A stretch of 64,000 bases of DNA from the NCBI GenBank assembly GCA_942159475.1, contig OW804095.1, positions 150,340,808-150,404,807 of the forward strand, read 5' to 3'. The DNA is from Sthenelais limicola (Eukaryota > Annelida > Polychaeta > Phyllodocida > Sigalionidae). A program made the position numbers and the translations under genes. The notes under the pieces are model-generated. The model saw nothing but the letters and a program-made list of their open reading frames with translations. It was not told the origin of the DNA and ran no database searches. Shown piece by piece: positions 1 through 11,134 of this stretch (its first letter is position 1; every line of letters begins with the position of its first letter).

Positions 1-151
1 CGAGTATGTCTGAGTATATTTGGTTTTGTGCGGGTTTAATATATTTGTTCCGTTATGTTAAACTGGATTTTGAACCTTATTTCTGTCTTAAATGTGGATT
101 ATTTGAGAGGATTGGTGAAGGTGAATTGTACATTTTCTGAAAATCTGACCC
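1..151 (+). mobile_element. Family A MITE, truncated by the window edge
   Basis: Right part of a copy, ending gaattgtacattttctgaaa then atctgaccc. Subfamily A1, by the word ccgttatgttaaac. Confidence 0.85.
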
Positions 152-797
152 ATGTAGGTATGTACTACTATAGGCCCTCCAGGCCTTGCTCCAGTAGGCG
201 CAGTGTTCCTGGAGGAAAAGGAGCCCCCTCTGATTTTAACACATGTTTTTCTTATTTAAATTGAAAACTTTGTCCTGGTAGGGGGCCATATATACCTCCT
301 GGACATCTCATTCAGTGTCGGTAGGTAGGTCGTTTTCTTGCTCTAAAGAAGGCACTAAAATAATAATGAGCCTTTTCACATTACCTGCTCTGAAATAGAA
401 TCCTTTAGTTCATGTCGTCACCTTCGTATACTAGTTATGCCTTTTTCCCTCCCTGAAGGTAAAGGATAAATTCTAAGGTAATTGTGGAAAAGTGGAAGGG
501 AAAAAACACATCTTATCATTCATCACATAATAAAGAGTGCCTTCCAGTTGTAGAGTTATTTAACAGAGAAAGGGAATACGATACACATTCAAGATTGGAT
601 TTGGGAAAAATATGTATCAAGTTTGTCGTGTGAGATTACATTATGATATCAAAACTCTTCATCACAATATATATATAAATACTTATGTATGTTTGTAATG
701 ACAAGTGATTGCCAGGGCTGCTTCAGTGTGGCCCTCGCTGTCAACAACAACTGCAACAACTACCGTCAGAATGTTTAGGAGGAGAAGGAGAAGACGA

Positions 798-1034
798 GGG
801 TCAGATTTTTCAAAAAGTGTACAATTCGCTTTCACCAATCCTCTCAAATAACCCACATTTAAGACAAGAATGAGCTTCAATATGCAGTTTAACATAACAG
901 AACTGATAATATAAATCAATGCGATACCAAATATACACAGATATACCCAGTATTCATCATTTCTCAGGCTAATTTAGGAGAGATTCCTAAATGTGTAGAG
1001 CTGCCAATTGTACATTTTCTGAAAAATCTGACCC
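798..1034 (-). mobile_element. Family A MITE (A1)
   Basis: Complete 237-bp copy in reverse orientation, with inverted ends gggtcagattttt...aaaaatctgaccc. The interior has aacataacagaactgata, diagnostic of A1. Confidence 0.88.
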
Positions 1035-1258
1035 ACAAAAGGTTTGTGATTTACCACCCAGACTTCTCTCTGCCCTCGGGTACAGGTAATTGTGAAAGTC
1101 TGGCATAAAACGGGAGCTGCGTCCTGCCTCCTGCCTACCACAACCACAAGTGACACTAATTAGACGCACCAATAACTTAATGTGAATATATTAGCTGTAA
1201 TGCAGTCAGGATGCACCTTATCTAAATGCTATCTCCATGTTGTTTTCTACCTACCAAG

Positions 1259-1384
1259 ACGAATACAGGGGTGTGTGGCCAGGGAATGGCTACTGCTTGC
1301 TATTTACGGTCTGATTGGGACAAAAATCCAGTTCAACCTCCTGCTGGTGCTTTGTATTACAATCCCTCAGTGGATCAAGTCTAT
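1259..1384 (+). CDS. Isolated candidate exon, 42 codons, phase 0
   Basis: Acceptor tgttttctacctaccaag, donor ctat|gtaagt. The open frame reads TNTGVCGQGMATACYLRSDW then DKNPVQPPAGALYYNPSVDQ. It is rich in Cys/Trp/Tyr/Pro, with strong splice sites and exact codon length, unlike the AT-driven noise around it. No family recognised and no partner exon found. It sits between two family A copies (798-1034, 1410-1643). It could be an exon of a gene extending left of the window or a stranded exon. Confidence 0.42.
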
Positions 1385-1409
1385 GTAAGTAAAGGCTGAG
1401 TGTATATAT

Positions 1410-1643
1410 GGGTCAGATTTTCAGAAATTGTATAATTTAACTTCGCCAATCTTCTCAAATAACCCGAATTTCGGACGGAAATAAAGTTCAAAATACAGTT
1501 CAACCTAACCAAACAGATTGCTAGAATCAATGCAATGCAAAATATTCTCGAATTTACTTAGTATTGACCAAATTGCAGCCTAATTTTGAGGAATTTACTA
1601 AATGTGTAAGCTGCTAATTGTACATTTTCAGAAAATCTGACCC
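1410..1643 (-). mobile_element. Family A MITE (A2)
   Basis: Complete copy flanked by tata on both sides. The ends mirror each other and the interior has aaccaaacagattgctagaa, diagnostic of A2. Confidence 0.9.
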
Positions 1644-1941
1644 ATATACGTACGCCCATAATGTGGAGCCTAAAGGTTGTGGTACAATGCTCAATTTACA
1701 GATCAAATCTTTAGGGGGATTTTGAATTGAATTAGATGGGTCACACTTCATAATTCAGTGGAATATACAAGGGTTCCTGTCAACATGCCTGTATGTTTAC
1801 CATTCAAGTGGAGGCACTTAAGATGTGGGTAATGTTGTGGCATACCAACAATAGCTAGGGTTGTAAGGAAAAGGCTTTGTTCGGAGTATGTTAACATCTG
1901 ACATAATCTAGTTCTTAGGACAAGACGCCCTTTTTAGATCC

Positions 1942-2037
1942 CAGTCTAGGCTCACAGCCTCCCAGATCAGATAAGAATGGTATGTCAGTGATTGGACGCC
2001 TACTGCACTAAAGGATGGGCATGGAACAGGCGACTTA
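1942..2037 (+). mobile_element. Family B MITE, left half of the interrupted copy
   Basis: Starts cagtctaggctcacagcctc, continues agatcagataagaatggtat, and matches other family B copies up to position 2037. There the 9.1-kb element begins. The right half is at 11167-11256. Confidence 0.75.
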
Positions 2038-2069
2038 CACTCTCCCGCGCAACGTATCCGCGCGATACG
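2038..2069 (+). repeat. Left terminal inverted repeat of the 9.1-kb element
   Basis: Begins CACTCTCCCGCGC and ends in a small internal palindrome around CGTATCCGCGCGATACG. It pairs with 11135-11166 on the other strand, with about four mismatches in 32. Confidence 0.75.
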
Positions 2070-2127
2070 AAAATGAATACGATTTTCTTGTACCCACTTT
2101 TGATACGATTTTTTTCGTCTCAGCGTA

Positions 2128-2208
2128 TTCGCGCGGCGTTTTTCGTATCGGAGATTCGCGCAGCGTTTTTCGTATCAGCGGTTCGCGCAGCGTTTTTCGT
2201 ATCAGCGA
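2128..2208 (+). repeat. 27-bp subterminal tandem repeat, three copies
   Basis: Units start at 2128, 2155 and 2182 and centre on gcgcagcgtttttcgtatca. Related words occur near the other end in inverted orientation (around 10967-11040). Tandem subterminal motifs are common transposase-binding sites in DNA transposons; that role here is inference. Confidence 0.75.
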
Positions 2209-3229
2209 TGCGTGCTCTCAGAAATCTATTTTTAGCACAGTGGTAGCGTGGTGGGCCAGGATTCAGGGGGGGACGGGGATGGTGAATTTCGCATGGGGGG
2301 CAGCAGGGTGAAAATGGAAAATATTCGCTTTAATTAATGGTTTGTTTCTATCCGATATTATATTGCAATTAATGTACTGTACTGTACCATGCTATATGAA
2401 AAAAGAGGCATTATTATCGGCAAAATTGAAGCAAGAGAAGACAAGACAATGGTTACATTATGTATATTTTACTCCTTTATTATCTATTTCACACTCCAGT
2501 CACATATTATATATATATCTTTCATTTGCATTTTACATATGTAAAATTCCCTCTGCTCTGGCTGGAATGAAAGAGAATTCATCTAAACCAATACATGACC
2601 GATTTTCATGACAAGTAGTCATTTGCACAAAATGCAGTGGAAAAAACCTCAAAATAGGATTTATTATATATTGCTGATTTTTCTAGTACATATTACCATG
2701 AAACCCCGCTGTAGTTCCCTGAATTTTGGCAGCTAAATATCTAGTAAAATTAGCATTCACTGGCCTGGCAAAGTTGTCCACCTCTACCATGCCATCATTG
2801 TACGTCACGCTGAATATTAAGATATTTAAAGTAGCATTTCATCCATGTGGTAGGTTCATTTTCTATTTTAAAAAACCAGTGTCAAATTCAATTGAGAATA
2901 TTAATGAACATTTTAAAACTGCTTATTTCACATGTAAAAAAAACACAATAAGGTAAAACCATGGAATAGACCAGCTAAATATGATCGCCATTCATTCCAA
3001 GGCAACCATTTTGAAAGGGATACCCCGCCCCCTTGCTGTCAAAAGCACAAAACTGTCAGTCGAAGATCAGAGAAATTCAAAATCCTCTTTGCCATAGGAT
3101 TAGTATGAGGAATCAGCTATGACGTCCCTATAACAACTAAATATTTTCAAGATGTTTGTAGCAAAATCCTGGGCACAATGCCTGTTGCGACCTATATTTG
3201 GTCACCCAGATACAAAAGATCTGGTTCAA
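2209..3229. other. AT-rich sequence inside the 9.1-kb element, no gene seen
   Basis: Short open frames only (such as 2342-2611 and 2726-2956), AT-driven and without domains or paired splice sites. Confidence 0.5.
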
Positions 3230-5125
3230 AAACCTCTTAAAACTTCAATCTAAAATCGATCGGAAAAATGTCTTTTTGACTGCCTCTGTAATTATGATAA
3301 AACAGGAAAAGTGTTAATCAAATTAATCATTTCCAAGACCGCCTGGACGTCCCTTAAATTACCAATTTTGAGTGTAAAGATACTTGCTATTTCTTGGCAT
3401 AATAGCAGATTGGGCACTTCCAGAAATTTTGTCCTATAGTTCTATAACCTGCATGGCGTTAATAACCTATTTTTGTCCCCAAAATGGTGCATAAATTTCC
3501 TCTGACGGGTCTCGGAAAACATGTCTAACCTTGTATGTAAAAACACAAAAATCAATTAGAAATGTTTCCGCAGTTTTCTGACATTAAAAACGGGTCACAA
3601 AAACACCCTGAATTGACGCCCATAATGACTAGAAATGTCCATATATACCTGCTGTATAAAACCTTATTATGAGGTAAATATTTCACCTTAACCCTCGTAT
3701 ATATAGGCATTGACAAACCTGACTCCAAAAACGCTTAAAATTATATATCATAACAGCGTTATAGAATCCCTCAACTATCCACATATATAATTGAACAAAA
3801 ATATAATGCAATATCATGCATCTAAGACTGAACAGAAACTTGCGGTTAACCTACGGATAACATAAATGATGTTAATAGCCAACATACAATTTTTAAATGG
3901 CGTTGGCCATGTCCTAGAACCAATGTCCAACTTGAGTGAACAGCAATACACAATGTATTTCTGTCTTTGAGTGATATAAGCACTGAAATCTTGAGAAGTA
4001 CTCTAACCTTATTAAACATTAATCAAGCTTAATATTTAAAATAACCCATTCGTTGGTAGTAGAAATCTATATTTTCAAGGAATAAAGATACAATAATATC
4101 ATGGGTAACGCTGCCTGAGATTCATAACAGCTCAGGATGAAACACACTTGTCCAATAGATCACATAAACCTTGTTACACAATGTTGAAGAACTATTGAAT
4201 TTGGCCGGCCCTGCGTGCCTACTACTTCCTAAGACCTTGGAAAAACACAGAACTGAAAGGACCTAAAATTATTATATATAACTTATAATTATACCTCTAA
4301 GGATTACTTTTGACTTATTAAAATTGTGACCATCTATGTGCTCTGCTGTCGTTAAACCATGCTTATTAGGATCTCAAATTGTATACTGAGAATGCCTATG
4401 TCATAGAGGCAAACCCCAAAATTAACCTATGACCATGATCACCCTAACTATTAGGCTTACATTTCATGATAAATACGTGTCAGAAAATACTGTTTGTATG
4501 AAATAAATTGCCGAAATAGAATTAAAAAATAGCGTTGGTGATGTTCAAGGGGACCATCACCCAAACTGAATGAGCAACACAGTGTATTTCTCTCTTTGAG
4601 TCATGTAAACACCATAACTTTCTGAAAAATACCTTAACCATATCTATGATATCAATATTAAACAGAAATATAACATGAAATAGAAAATATTCCATTTGTT
4701 GCTAGCAGAAATTATTTCTATTCCATTTAAACCTCACATTTTCAAATGAAATAAAGGGTTGGAGACACTCAGACCTATACCTCATAGCTTATAAATGCCT
4801 AACAGATCAAACCAGAAAGAAAATGGTCATCTGTTTGATTTTAAACTAAATATTAATAATTTGTACTTCTATGATATATCATATAATAATTATCATCTCT
4901 GTTTAAAATAAGGCTTCAAAATTCATTCTAGATGTATACCTTCAAACCATTTTTTGTTCTCAGAATGAGAGAAATCACATTGCGTTGCCCTATATAATCA
5001 TGGTTTTTTATTTACAGTTCCATTTGCATTTTGCATCAATACACTAGATTGAGAAGGACAACCCTAATGATCCTTATTAGAGTGGAATATTCTTTCTAGG
5101 GGCAGGCTCACAATCATAGTGGCGG
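3230..5125. other. AT-rich interior of the 9.1-kb element with diverged internal duplications
   Basis: No gene seen. 3885-4090 resembles 4510-4760 (shared order: gcgttgg, tgagcaacac-like, gtatttctctctttgagt, catttgttgctagcagaaat). The exon delta border (5256-5315) is repeated at about 3276-3332. This suggests old tandem duplication with a period near 630 bases. Confidence 0.6.
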
Positions 5126-5269
5126 CTAACTGTTGTCGATTCTGGCATCCCTGGCCTGCTTGGCCCAGTAGTTTAATTTGGATCCAGCAGCCCACAGGTT
5201 GTTGCAAATAGCAATGGGTATCACCAAATCAATGTCCTTCTCTTCATTTCGCCTGGTGGACTTGACTGC
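5126..5269 (-). CDS. Candidate terminal exon (delta) inside the 9.1-kb element
   Basis: Minus strand: acceptor acaattacagag, 47 codons, stop TAG. The peptide contains STRRNEEKDIDLVIPIAICN and then NNLWAAGSKLNYWAKQARD, with no low complexity. It reads as a real protein C-terminus. Phase 0 entry matches gamma. An acceptor two bases earlier is also possible. I do not recognise the family. The intron/exon border is duplicated at about 3276-3332, where only the first codons survive. Confidence 0.5.
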   Translation of the reverse strand, partial: AVKSTRRNEEKDIDLVIPIAICNNLWAAGSKLNYWAKQARDARIDNS

Positions 5270-5757
5270 CTCTGTAATTGTGATGAAACAGGAAAAGTGT
5301 TAATCAAATTAAATATTTTCTTCACTAATTGTTACCCGTATATATACATATGGTATATCAATTTGTGACTAATATTTTTAATATTAATTTGATAATCATT
5401 TAAATCGTAAGATAAGGTGCACAGCACAAGGGCCTTGAATTCCTTGAAATTCATGGAATATTAATGCTGCTGCTATTAGACTTAGTAAGTCTCTGATTTT
5501 TGTTTTGTTTGCACACCCGCCTGTATATATACGTACACTTTTGTATGCCTTACTTGTACCTTATTCTTATTGTGTATTATGTAGTTTACTAGTCAACTGA
5601 TATCACCAATTGCCATTATTACTATTGTATCAGTATCTATTCCAAAACCGATGGGGTATTCGGAAGAGCTGTGACTATCACAGACAATATTCCTTTTCCC
5701 CCCTTCCCTCCCTTTTCTTCTTTTAATTTAACCTGTATGATTGTATATGTGAAATCT

Positions 5758-5791
<34 letters not shown>

Positions 5792-5793
5792 TA
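5758..5793. repeat. (TAA)n microsatellite
   Basis: About a dozen ata/aat triplets in a row, preceded by gtatatgtgaaatctta. It may be the tail of a retroelement. Confidence 0.9.
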
Positions 5794-5885
5794 AAGGTAA
5801 TTATGATAAATCTATTAGATTAGAGTCACTATAAATCTAATATATGTCCCTCTCCTATAGATTCCTCTAGTCAAGATGTACCTAC

Positions 5886-5945
5886 CTCTGTAGCAATACG
5901 ATCCTCTAAATAACAACGCTCATAGCATCCAACAGGTAAGATTTC
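5886..5945 (-). CDS. Candidate 60-nt exon (gamma) inside the 9.1-kb element
   Basis: Minus strand: acceptor with a good pyrimidine tract (tgctttcctccaag), 20 codons (EILPVGCYERCYLEDRIATE), donor acagag|gtaggt. It is phase 0 at both ends and so joins cleanly to the terminal exon at 5269-5126. No family recognised. A competing plus-strand reading (QYDPLNNNAHSIQQ, donor caacag|gtaaga at 5936) overlaps and cannot be excluded. Confidence 0.4.
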
Positions 5946-6811
5946 CTTGGAGGAAAGCAGTCAAATGGAAACTGTCGGCCAGGCATTTTCATGGAGCTGC
6001 CACTTCAAACAAACACATTAAATCATGTTAATCAAGGTCAATAGGCGAGGAAACCATTAATTGAACTAAGTGATGGCAAGAGGGACCTTTGCAAGAGTTT
6101 AAGACCTAAACTGGTCCATCATAGTAAGGTAATAAGTCTGATATACAAACCACTGGGCATTAAAATGAAATTACATTGGTTTTCTGGGAAACAGTAAAAA
6201 AATTCAATAAGTTTCCCAATCACAAAATGATGTATTATTTACCAAGGTCAAAAGCATATATACAGCAAACAGTGACAGACAGAGAAATAGGCAGACTGAT
6301 GGAGAGACAGACAGGCACAGACGTCAGAGACATACAGACAGCTAGATAGGGCTATAGACAGATGGATGGAGAGAGGCAGACACAGACACAGGACCTAAGA
6401 GTGATTAATAGTTCTGGGGTGGGGTGGGAGCATGTAAGCGCCTATAGAAACCCCAGATCAATGGCCTAGAAAATATATATATGACAAAGTATAAGATAAA
6501 TCACAATAGTGAATTAAAGACCTCCCACTTGATCTCCCCTGTTTCATCAGCTTTAGCCTCATATAGAATATGAAAACTAACCAACTGATACTCATTAGTC
6601 ATTAGTGTTGTAGGGGAGTCTTAGGGGAGAGCGAGGAGACTTGTCATATCTCAAGAGACATAATGAGATTTCAATGATCTCTAAAGTTCTCCCCACACAC
6701 ATCTCTACCCTCACCCACATCACTACCCAAACCCTGCCCCCTCCCCACCCCAACCCCCACTCCGACTCCCACCCCCACTTCCCTAACCCATACCCATACC
6801 CATGCAGTCAC
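5946..6811. other. Mostly non-coding; one weak coding-like patch
   Basis: Minus-strand 6563-6522 reads EAKADETGEIKWE with an acceptor-like tatatgag but only a poor donor (ggag|gtcttt). It could lie between exons beta and gamma but is not supported well enough to call. 6270-6380 is a degenerate (AGAC)n-like run. Confidence 0.3.
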
Positions 6812-8068
6812 TTCCAACCCTGTAACCTCTACCCCCTGTGCACCTCTACCCCTGTACACCTCTACCCCTGTGCACCTCTACCCCCTGTGCACCTCTACCC
6901 CCTGTGCACCTCTACCCCCCAGTGCACCTAAACCCCCAGTTACCTCAACCCCCTTGCACCTAAACCCCCAGTTACCTCTAACCCTGTGCACCTCTACCCC
7001 CAGTTACCTCTAACCCTGTGCACCTCTACCCCCAGTTACCTCTACCCCCTGTGCACCTCTACCCCCAGTTACCTCTACCCCCTGTGCACCTCTACCCCCA
7101 GTTACCTCTACCCCTGTGCACCTCTACCCCCAGTTACCTCTACCCCCAGTTACCTCTACCCCTGTGCACCTCTACCCCCAGTTACCTCTACCCCCTGTGC
7201 ACCTCTACCCCCAGTTACCTCTACCCCCTGTGCACCTCTACCCCCAGTTACCTCTACCCCTGTGCACCTCTACCCCCAGTTACCTCTAACCCTGTGCACC
7301 TCTACCCCCAGTTACCTCTAACCCTGTGCACCTCTACCCCTGTGCACCTCTACCCCCAGTTACCTCTAACCCTGTGCACCTCTACCCCCAGTTACCTCTA
7401 CCCCTGTGCACCTCTACCCCCAGTTACCTCTAACCCTGTGCACCTTAACCCCCAGTTACCTCTACCCCTGTGCACCTCTACCCCCAGTTACCTCTAACCC
7501 TGTGCACCTCTACCCCCAGTTACCTCTACCCCTGTGCACCTCTACCCCCAGTTACCTCTACCCCTGTGCACCTCTACCCCCAGTTACCTCTAACCCTGTG
7601 CACCTCTACCCCCAGTTACCTCTAACCCTGTGCACCTCTACCCCCAGTTACCTCTACCCCTGTGCACCTCTACCCCCTGTGCACCTCTACCCCCAGTTAC
7701 CTCTACCCCTGTGCACCTCTACCCCCAGTTACCTCTACCCCTGTGCACCTCTACCCCCAGTTACCTCTACCCCTGTGCACCTCTACCCCCAGTTACCTCT
7801 AACCCTGTGCACCTCTACCCCCAGTTACCTCTACCCCCGCCGACAGGTCCCGACGTATTGGGGAAATCTGTACTATCGGGAAAATGGCAATCGCAAGTGC
7901 CGCCAATATCGGGAGAGGGTATCGGGAGTGGTTAACCCAGTTACCTCTACGCCTGTTTGTTTCTACCCCCAGTTACCTCTACCTCTGTACCTCGCCCCCC
8001 CCCCCCCCACACGCACACCTCCACACTCCTCTACCCCTACATATCTCTACCCCCAGTTACCTCTACCA
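6812..8068. repeat. 32-bp C-rich minisatellite, about 35 units, interrupted once
   Basis: The unit is two 16-mers, acctctacccctgtgc and acctctacccccagtt. Alternation and local duplications vary along the array. A 102-base non-repeat stretch (7835-7936) interrupts it and a degraded tail continues to 8068. Both strands stay open in several frames only because the unit has few stops; it is not coding. The G-rich (minus) strand has GGGG runs that could fold into quadruplexes. Confidence 0.95.
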
Positions 8069-8154
8069 AACATGGAGAAACCTGCCAGACTGCGGCCCTT
8101 GACCTTGAAAAGACATGTGGGTCTGACTGTCTGGTTATATAAAATCAATACACA

Positions 8155-8570
8155 TATGTGATCCGTTTTAGGAAAATGAGTCATAAGTCACATAATATGG
8201 ATTTTTTTTATATTACCATATTTGAAAAGAGGAGATCAAGCCGATTCCAATGATAGTAAACACTAGGACAACTAATGAGTATTTCTATATTTTTAAGTTT
8301 GATATTTTTATTTTTGAAAAAAAAAGTTTGCAATGTTTCTGGATGGGTAATTACCAGTAAAGTAACTAAATATATTCCATACAAAGGCCTTCAAAACGCA
8401 AGGATATATTTAATACAATGTCCCGAAATTTGATAGATGGATTTATATGACTATAAGAGATAGACCGTCTAAAGATCAGAACATTTCAATACAGAGAACT
8501 TGTGAAAAGAACACTTGGAAAAATATCACTTTGGCGACCTGTGACTCATTTTCCTGAAACATATCACATA
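8155..8570. mobile_element. Family C MITE, copy 1
   Basis: Ends TATGTGAT and ATCACATA; inside these, ggaaaatgagtcataagtca at the left mirrors gacctgtgactcattttcct at the right. It aligns over its length with 13179-13589 and 38512-38929. Confidence 0.85.
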
Positions 8571-8586
8571 TAAAGATTGAACTCAC

Positions 8587-8666
8587 CTTATACTTGTAGA
8601 TTCTTCACCAGTAAACGGATTTATGCATGCTCCATCTTCATACAGCTTGCACCAACATGCAAACTT
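8587..8666 (-). CDS. Candidate internal exon (beta) inside the 9.1-kb element
   Basis: Minus-strand reading: acceptor cacaaaag (weak pyrimidine tract), 26 codons, then a strong donor aag|gtgagt. The peptide is Cys-rich, KFACWCKLYEDGACINPF then TGEESTSI. Composition and splice site look like real coding sequence, but I recognise no family. It ends in phase 2, so it does not join directly to the exon at 5945. It abuts the family C element (8155-8570), which lies in the intron just past its donor. Confidence 0.4.
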
Positions 8667-8840
8667 CTTTTGTGATCACAATCACATATTGTTGCTATTT
8701 TATTTATGATGATCATGTCCTGGGACTCTCTCAAAGTCAACACCGCCATCAGGATCTTTAAAATAAAATAAACATGGATGGATGATGGATAAGCATGGAT
8801 AAAGACATATCTGACGCAGTTGAACTGATATCTAGCTATA

Positions 8841-8943
8841 GATGTTAGTATTCTTGTAGAAAGGACAACGTATAACTTCATAAAATTTGGACATGTCCGA
8901 TTTTAATGAAGTTATAAGTTGTCCTTCCAAAAATACTAATATC
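8841..8943. repeat. Imperfect 50-bp inverted repeat around ggacatgtcc
   Basis: Left arm gatgttagtattcttgtaga...tataacttcat mirrors right arm atgaagttataagttgtcct...aatactaatatc, centred on the palindrome ggacatgtcc (8889-8898). Could be a short fold-back element or a structured RNA. Confidence 0.75.
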
Positions 8944-9584
8944 AATAACCCAAAATTACAAGCTAGCATTTATCATATCTTTTCCCGCCGTACTAGGCAT
9001 TTATTTCGCCATAAACAGTTAACAACTTTATGTGTATACAATTGGGAACGTAGAAATAGTAAATCAATGCTACCTTGCACTGGAATCCTAACTAAATCTG
9101 CATACTCATACCCACACACTGACCCATGACCAAGACATACTTTCACTTATGGAGGTTCGAATAAGATAATAGCACAATTACTGTAAAAAACACAAGAGAA
9201 GCTGGCTGAAGTGGGTTTATATTATAAGAGAGGTCGTTTGTCTGGCTTTAGACTTGGTTCACACACCCGTACTGGAGAGTAGATTTGATTCATTAACTAG
9301 AATGGAATGCAATGTAAAGAATTAAAAAAAGTGTCTTGAAAAAACTAAGAAAGTGCTATGGTTCATACCTTTCATCGCATTTTCTAGGTGTAAATTTTGT
9401 AAGATTAATTAATCCCTGTAAGGGCTTGATTTAAACTGTGAGTGATTATTGTGTGTAACATTCAATCTAATGAATGGGTTGAATCTATAACTTGTTGTAG
9501 AGTATCAAGGTGTAGGTTTACAATAGGGGGGGGGGGTTGTTGGCGGGGGAATGACCTAGAACCATTAAATATATCTATCTACTT

Positions 9585-10202
9585 CGAAGCTAATCCTATA
9601 GAGTATTTTAGCTACTTACCAACGATTGGAAATTGAGGTACACTTAATGGCTCAATACTCATATGGTATTAGGACAGTCAAATAAATATGTCGGGGTATT
9701 TAATACAATTTAAATTGTGTAAAAAGCTTAAATAGTTTTTGAGTAATGAGCAGAAATATTCGGACATAATTTTAGACATTATGTCGGCGAATAGCTCATC
9801 CTATAGATTATTTTAGCTACTTTACCAACGATTGGAAATAGAGGTACAAATAATTGCGCAATAATCATATAAAATTAGGAAAGTCAAATAGATATGTCGG
9901 GGTATTTAATACAATTTAAATTGTGTAAAATGCTTAAATAGTTTTTGAGCAATGAGCAGAAGTATTCGGACATAATTCTAGACATTATGTCGGCGAATAG
10001 CTCCTATAACTCCTATAGAGTATATTTTATAGATACTTTACCAACGATTGGAAATAGAGGTACAAATAATTGCGCAATAATCATATAAAATTAGGAAAGT
10101 CGAATAGATATGTTGGCGTATTTAATACAATTTAAATTGTGTCAAAAGCTTAAATACTTTTTGAGTAATGAGCAGAAGTATTCGGACATAATTTTAGACA
10201 TT
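9585..10202. repeat. Tandem satellite, three units of about 206-216 bp
   Basis: The word ccaacgattgg recurs at 9619, 9825 and 10041. Whole units align, including aatttaaattgtgt and ttattcggacataatt-like segments. Copies 2 and 3 are closer to each other than to copy 1. No open frame is conserved. Lies inside the 9.1-kb element. Confidence 0.92.
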
Positions 10203-11134
10203 ACCAACCTCGGTATTACCCATTGCGGTCTTCCATAAATTATACATTTCAAGGCGACCTGACTGATATTATAGCGTCGGGTAGTGGACCCCGTCGTTGG
10301 CTGCCACCGGGAAATGTAGCCTAACACCCCGTCACTTTACATGGTACCGCATAGCTCTGCATCGGGGGCCAGATCGGGGGCCTAACACATATATTTATGT
10401 TCAAAATTAATCAAGATTTTTTCTCAAATGCATTGGGTCGGAGGAATTGGGCAACTGTGCGAGGCTTGGTAGGTCTGCCTATAGCTTGTGGGCCTGGTTG
10501 GGGAGACTGTAGCCCTATATTGAACATAGGCATCTAGCCTAGATTGAATGAAAATGTCCGCATCGCCGGGCATCGCCACACTATAATTAAAAGGCACCAA
10601 TGATGCCTCTGGTGGATTTTAAATCCGTCTGTGTGCAATACCTCTTATGTAAACACATTTGTTATGCAAGGTTTACTTTGAAGTGTTGGGATGGGCATAA
10701 AACAAAGTAACTTGAGTCAACGGAAAGTTTCAAACTCACCTTTTCGAAATGGCCCAGCTGATGGAACCAGGATGTAGGCCTAAACTATACAGAGCTGCAC
10801 GTTACGCCATCTATTGTTCACATTAAAAGGTGGCATAGCACGGCGGTCGCCGCCTGAGTCTTTTGAGACCGTTGCTGACACCTCTCTCACACTGGCACCT
10901 CCATGTCGCTCACACTGCGGCAAGCTTGGTCCCCGGGGCTTGGTCACCTAACAAGCTTGTTAATACGAAAAACGCAGCGCAAATACGGAGCATATCATAT
11001 TTCGTCTCCGTGATTCAAATGACCGTTTTTCGTATCAGAAGTTCAGGCAATTTCGTCACCACTGTTCACCAGTAGCGCTCGCGGTGCTTGGTAGACAAAA
11101 ATCGTCTCACTGAAGACGAAAAAACTTGCCGCTC
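10203..11134. other. Right interior of the 9.1-kb element
   Basis: No gene seen. 10960-11134 carries the inverted relatives of the left subterminal motifs (aatacgaaaaacgcagcgca; accgtttttcgtatcagaag; aaaaatcgtctcactgaaga). Confidence 0.55.

Noticed and set aside
6986..8161. Long Pro/Leu/Tyr/Thr-rich frames (111, 159 and 251 codons)
   Set aside because: They are readings of the 32-bp minisatellite. The unit is not a multiple of three, so the frames cycle through the same repeat; no splice or domain evidence.
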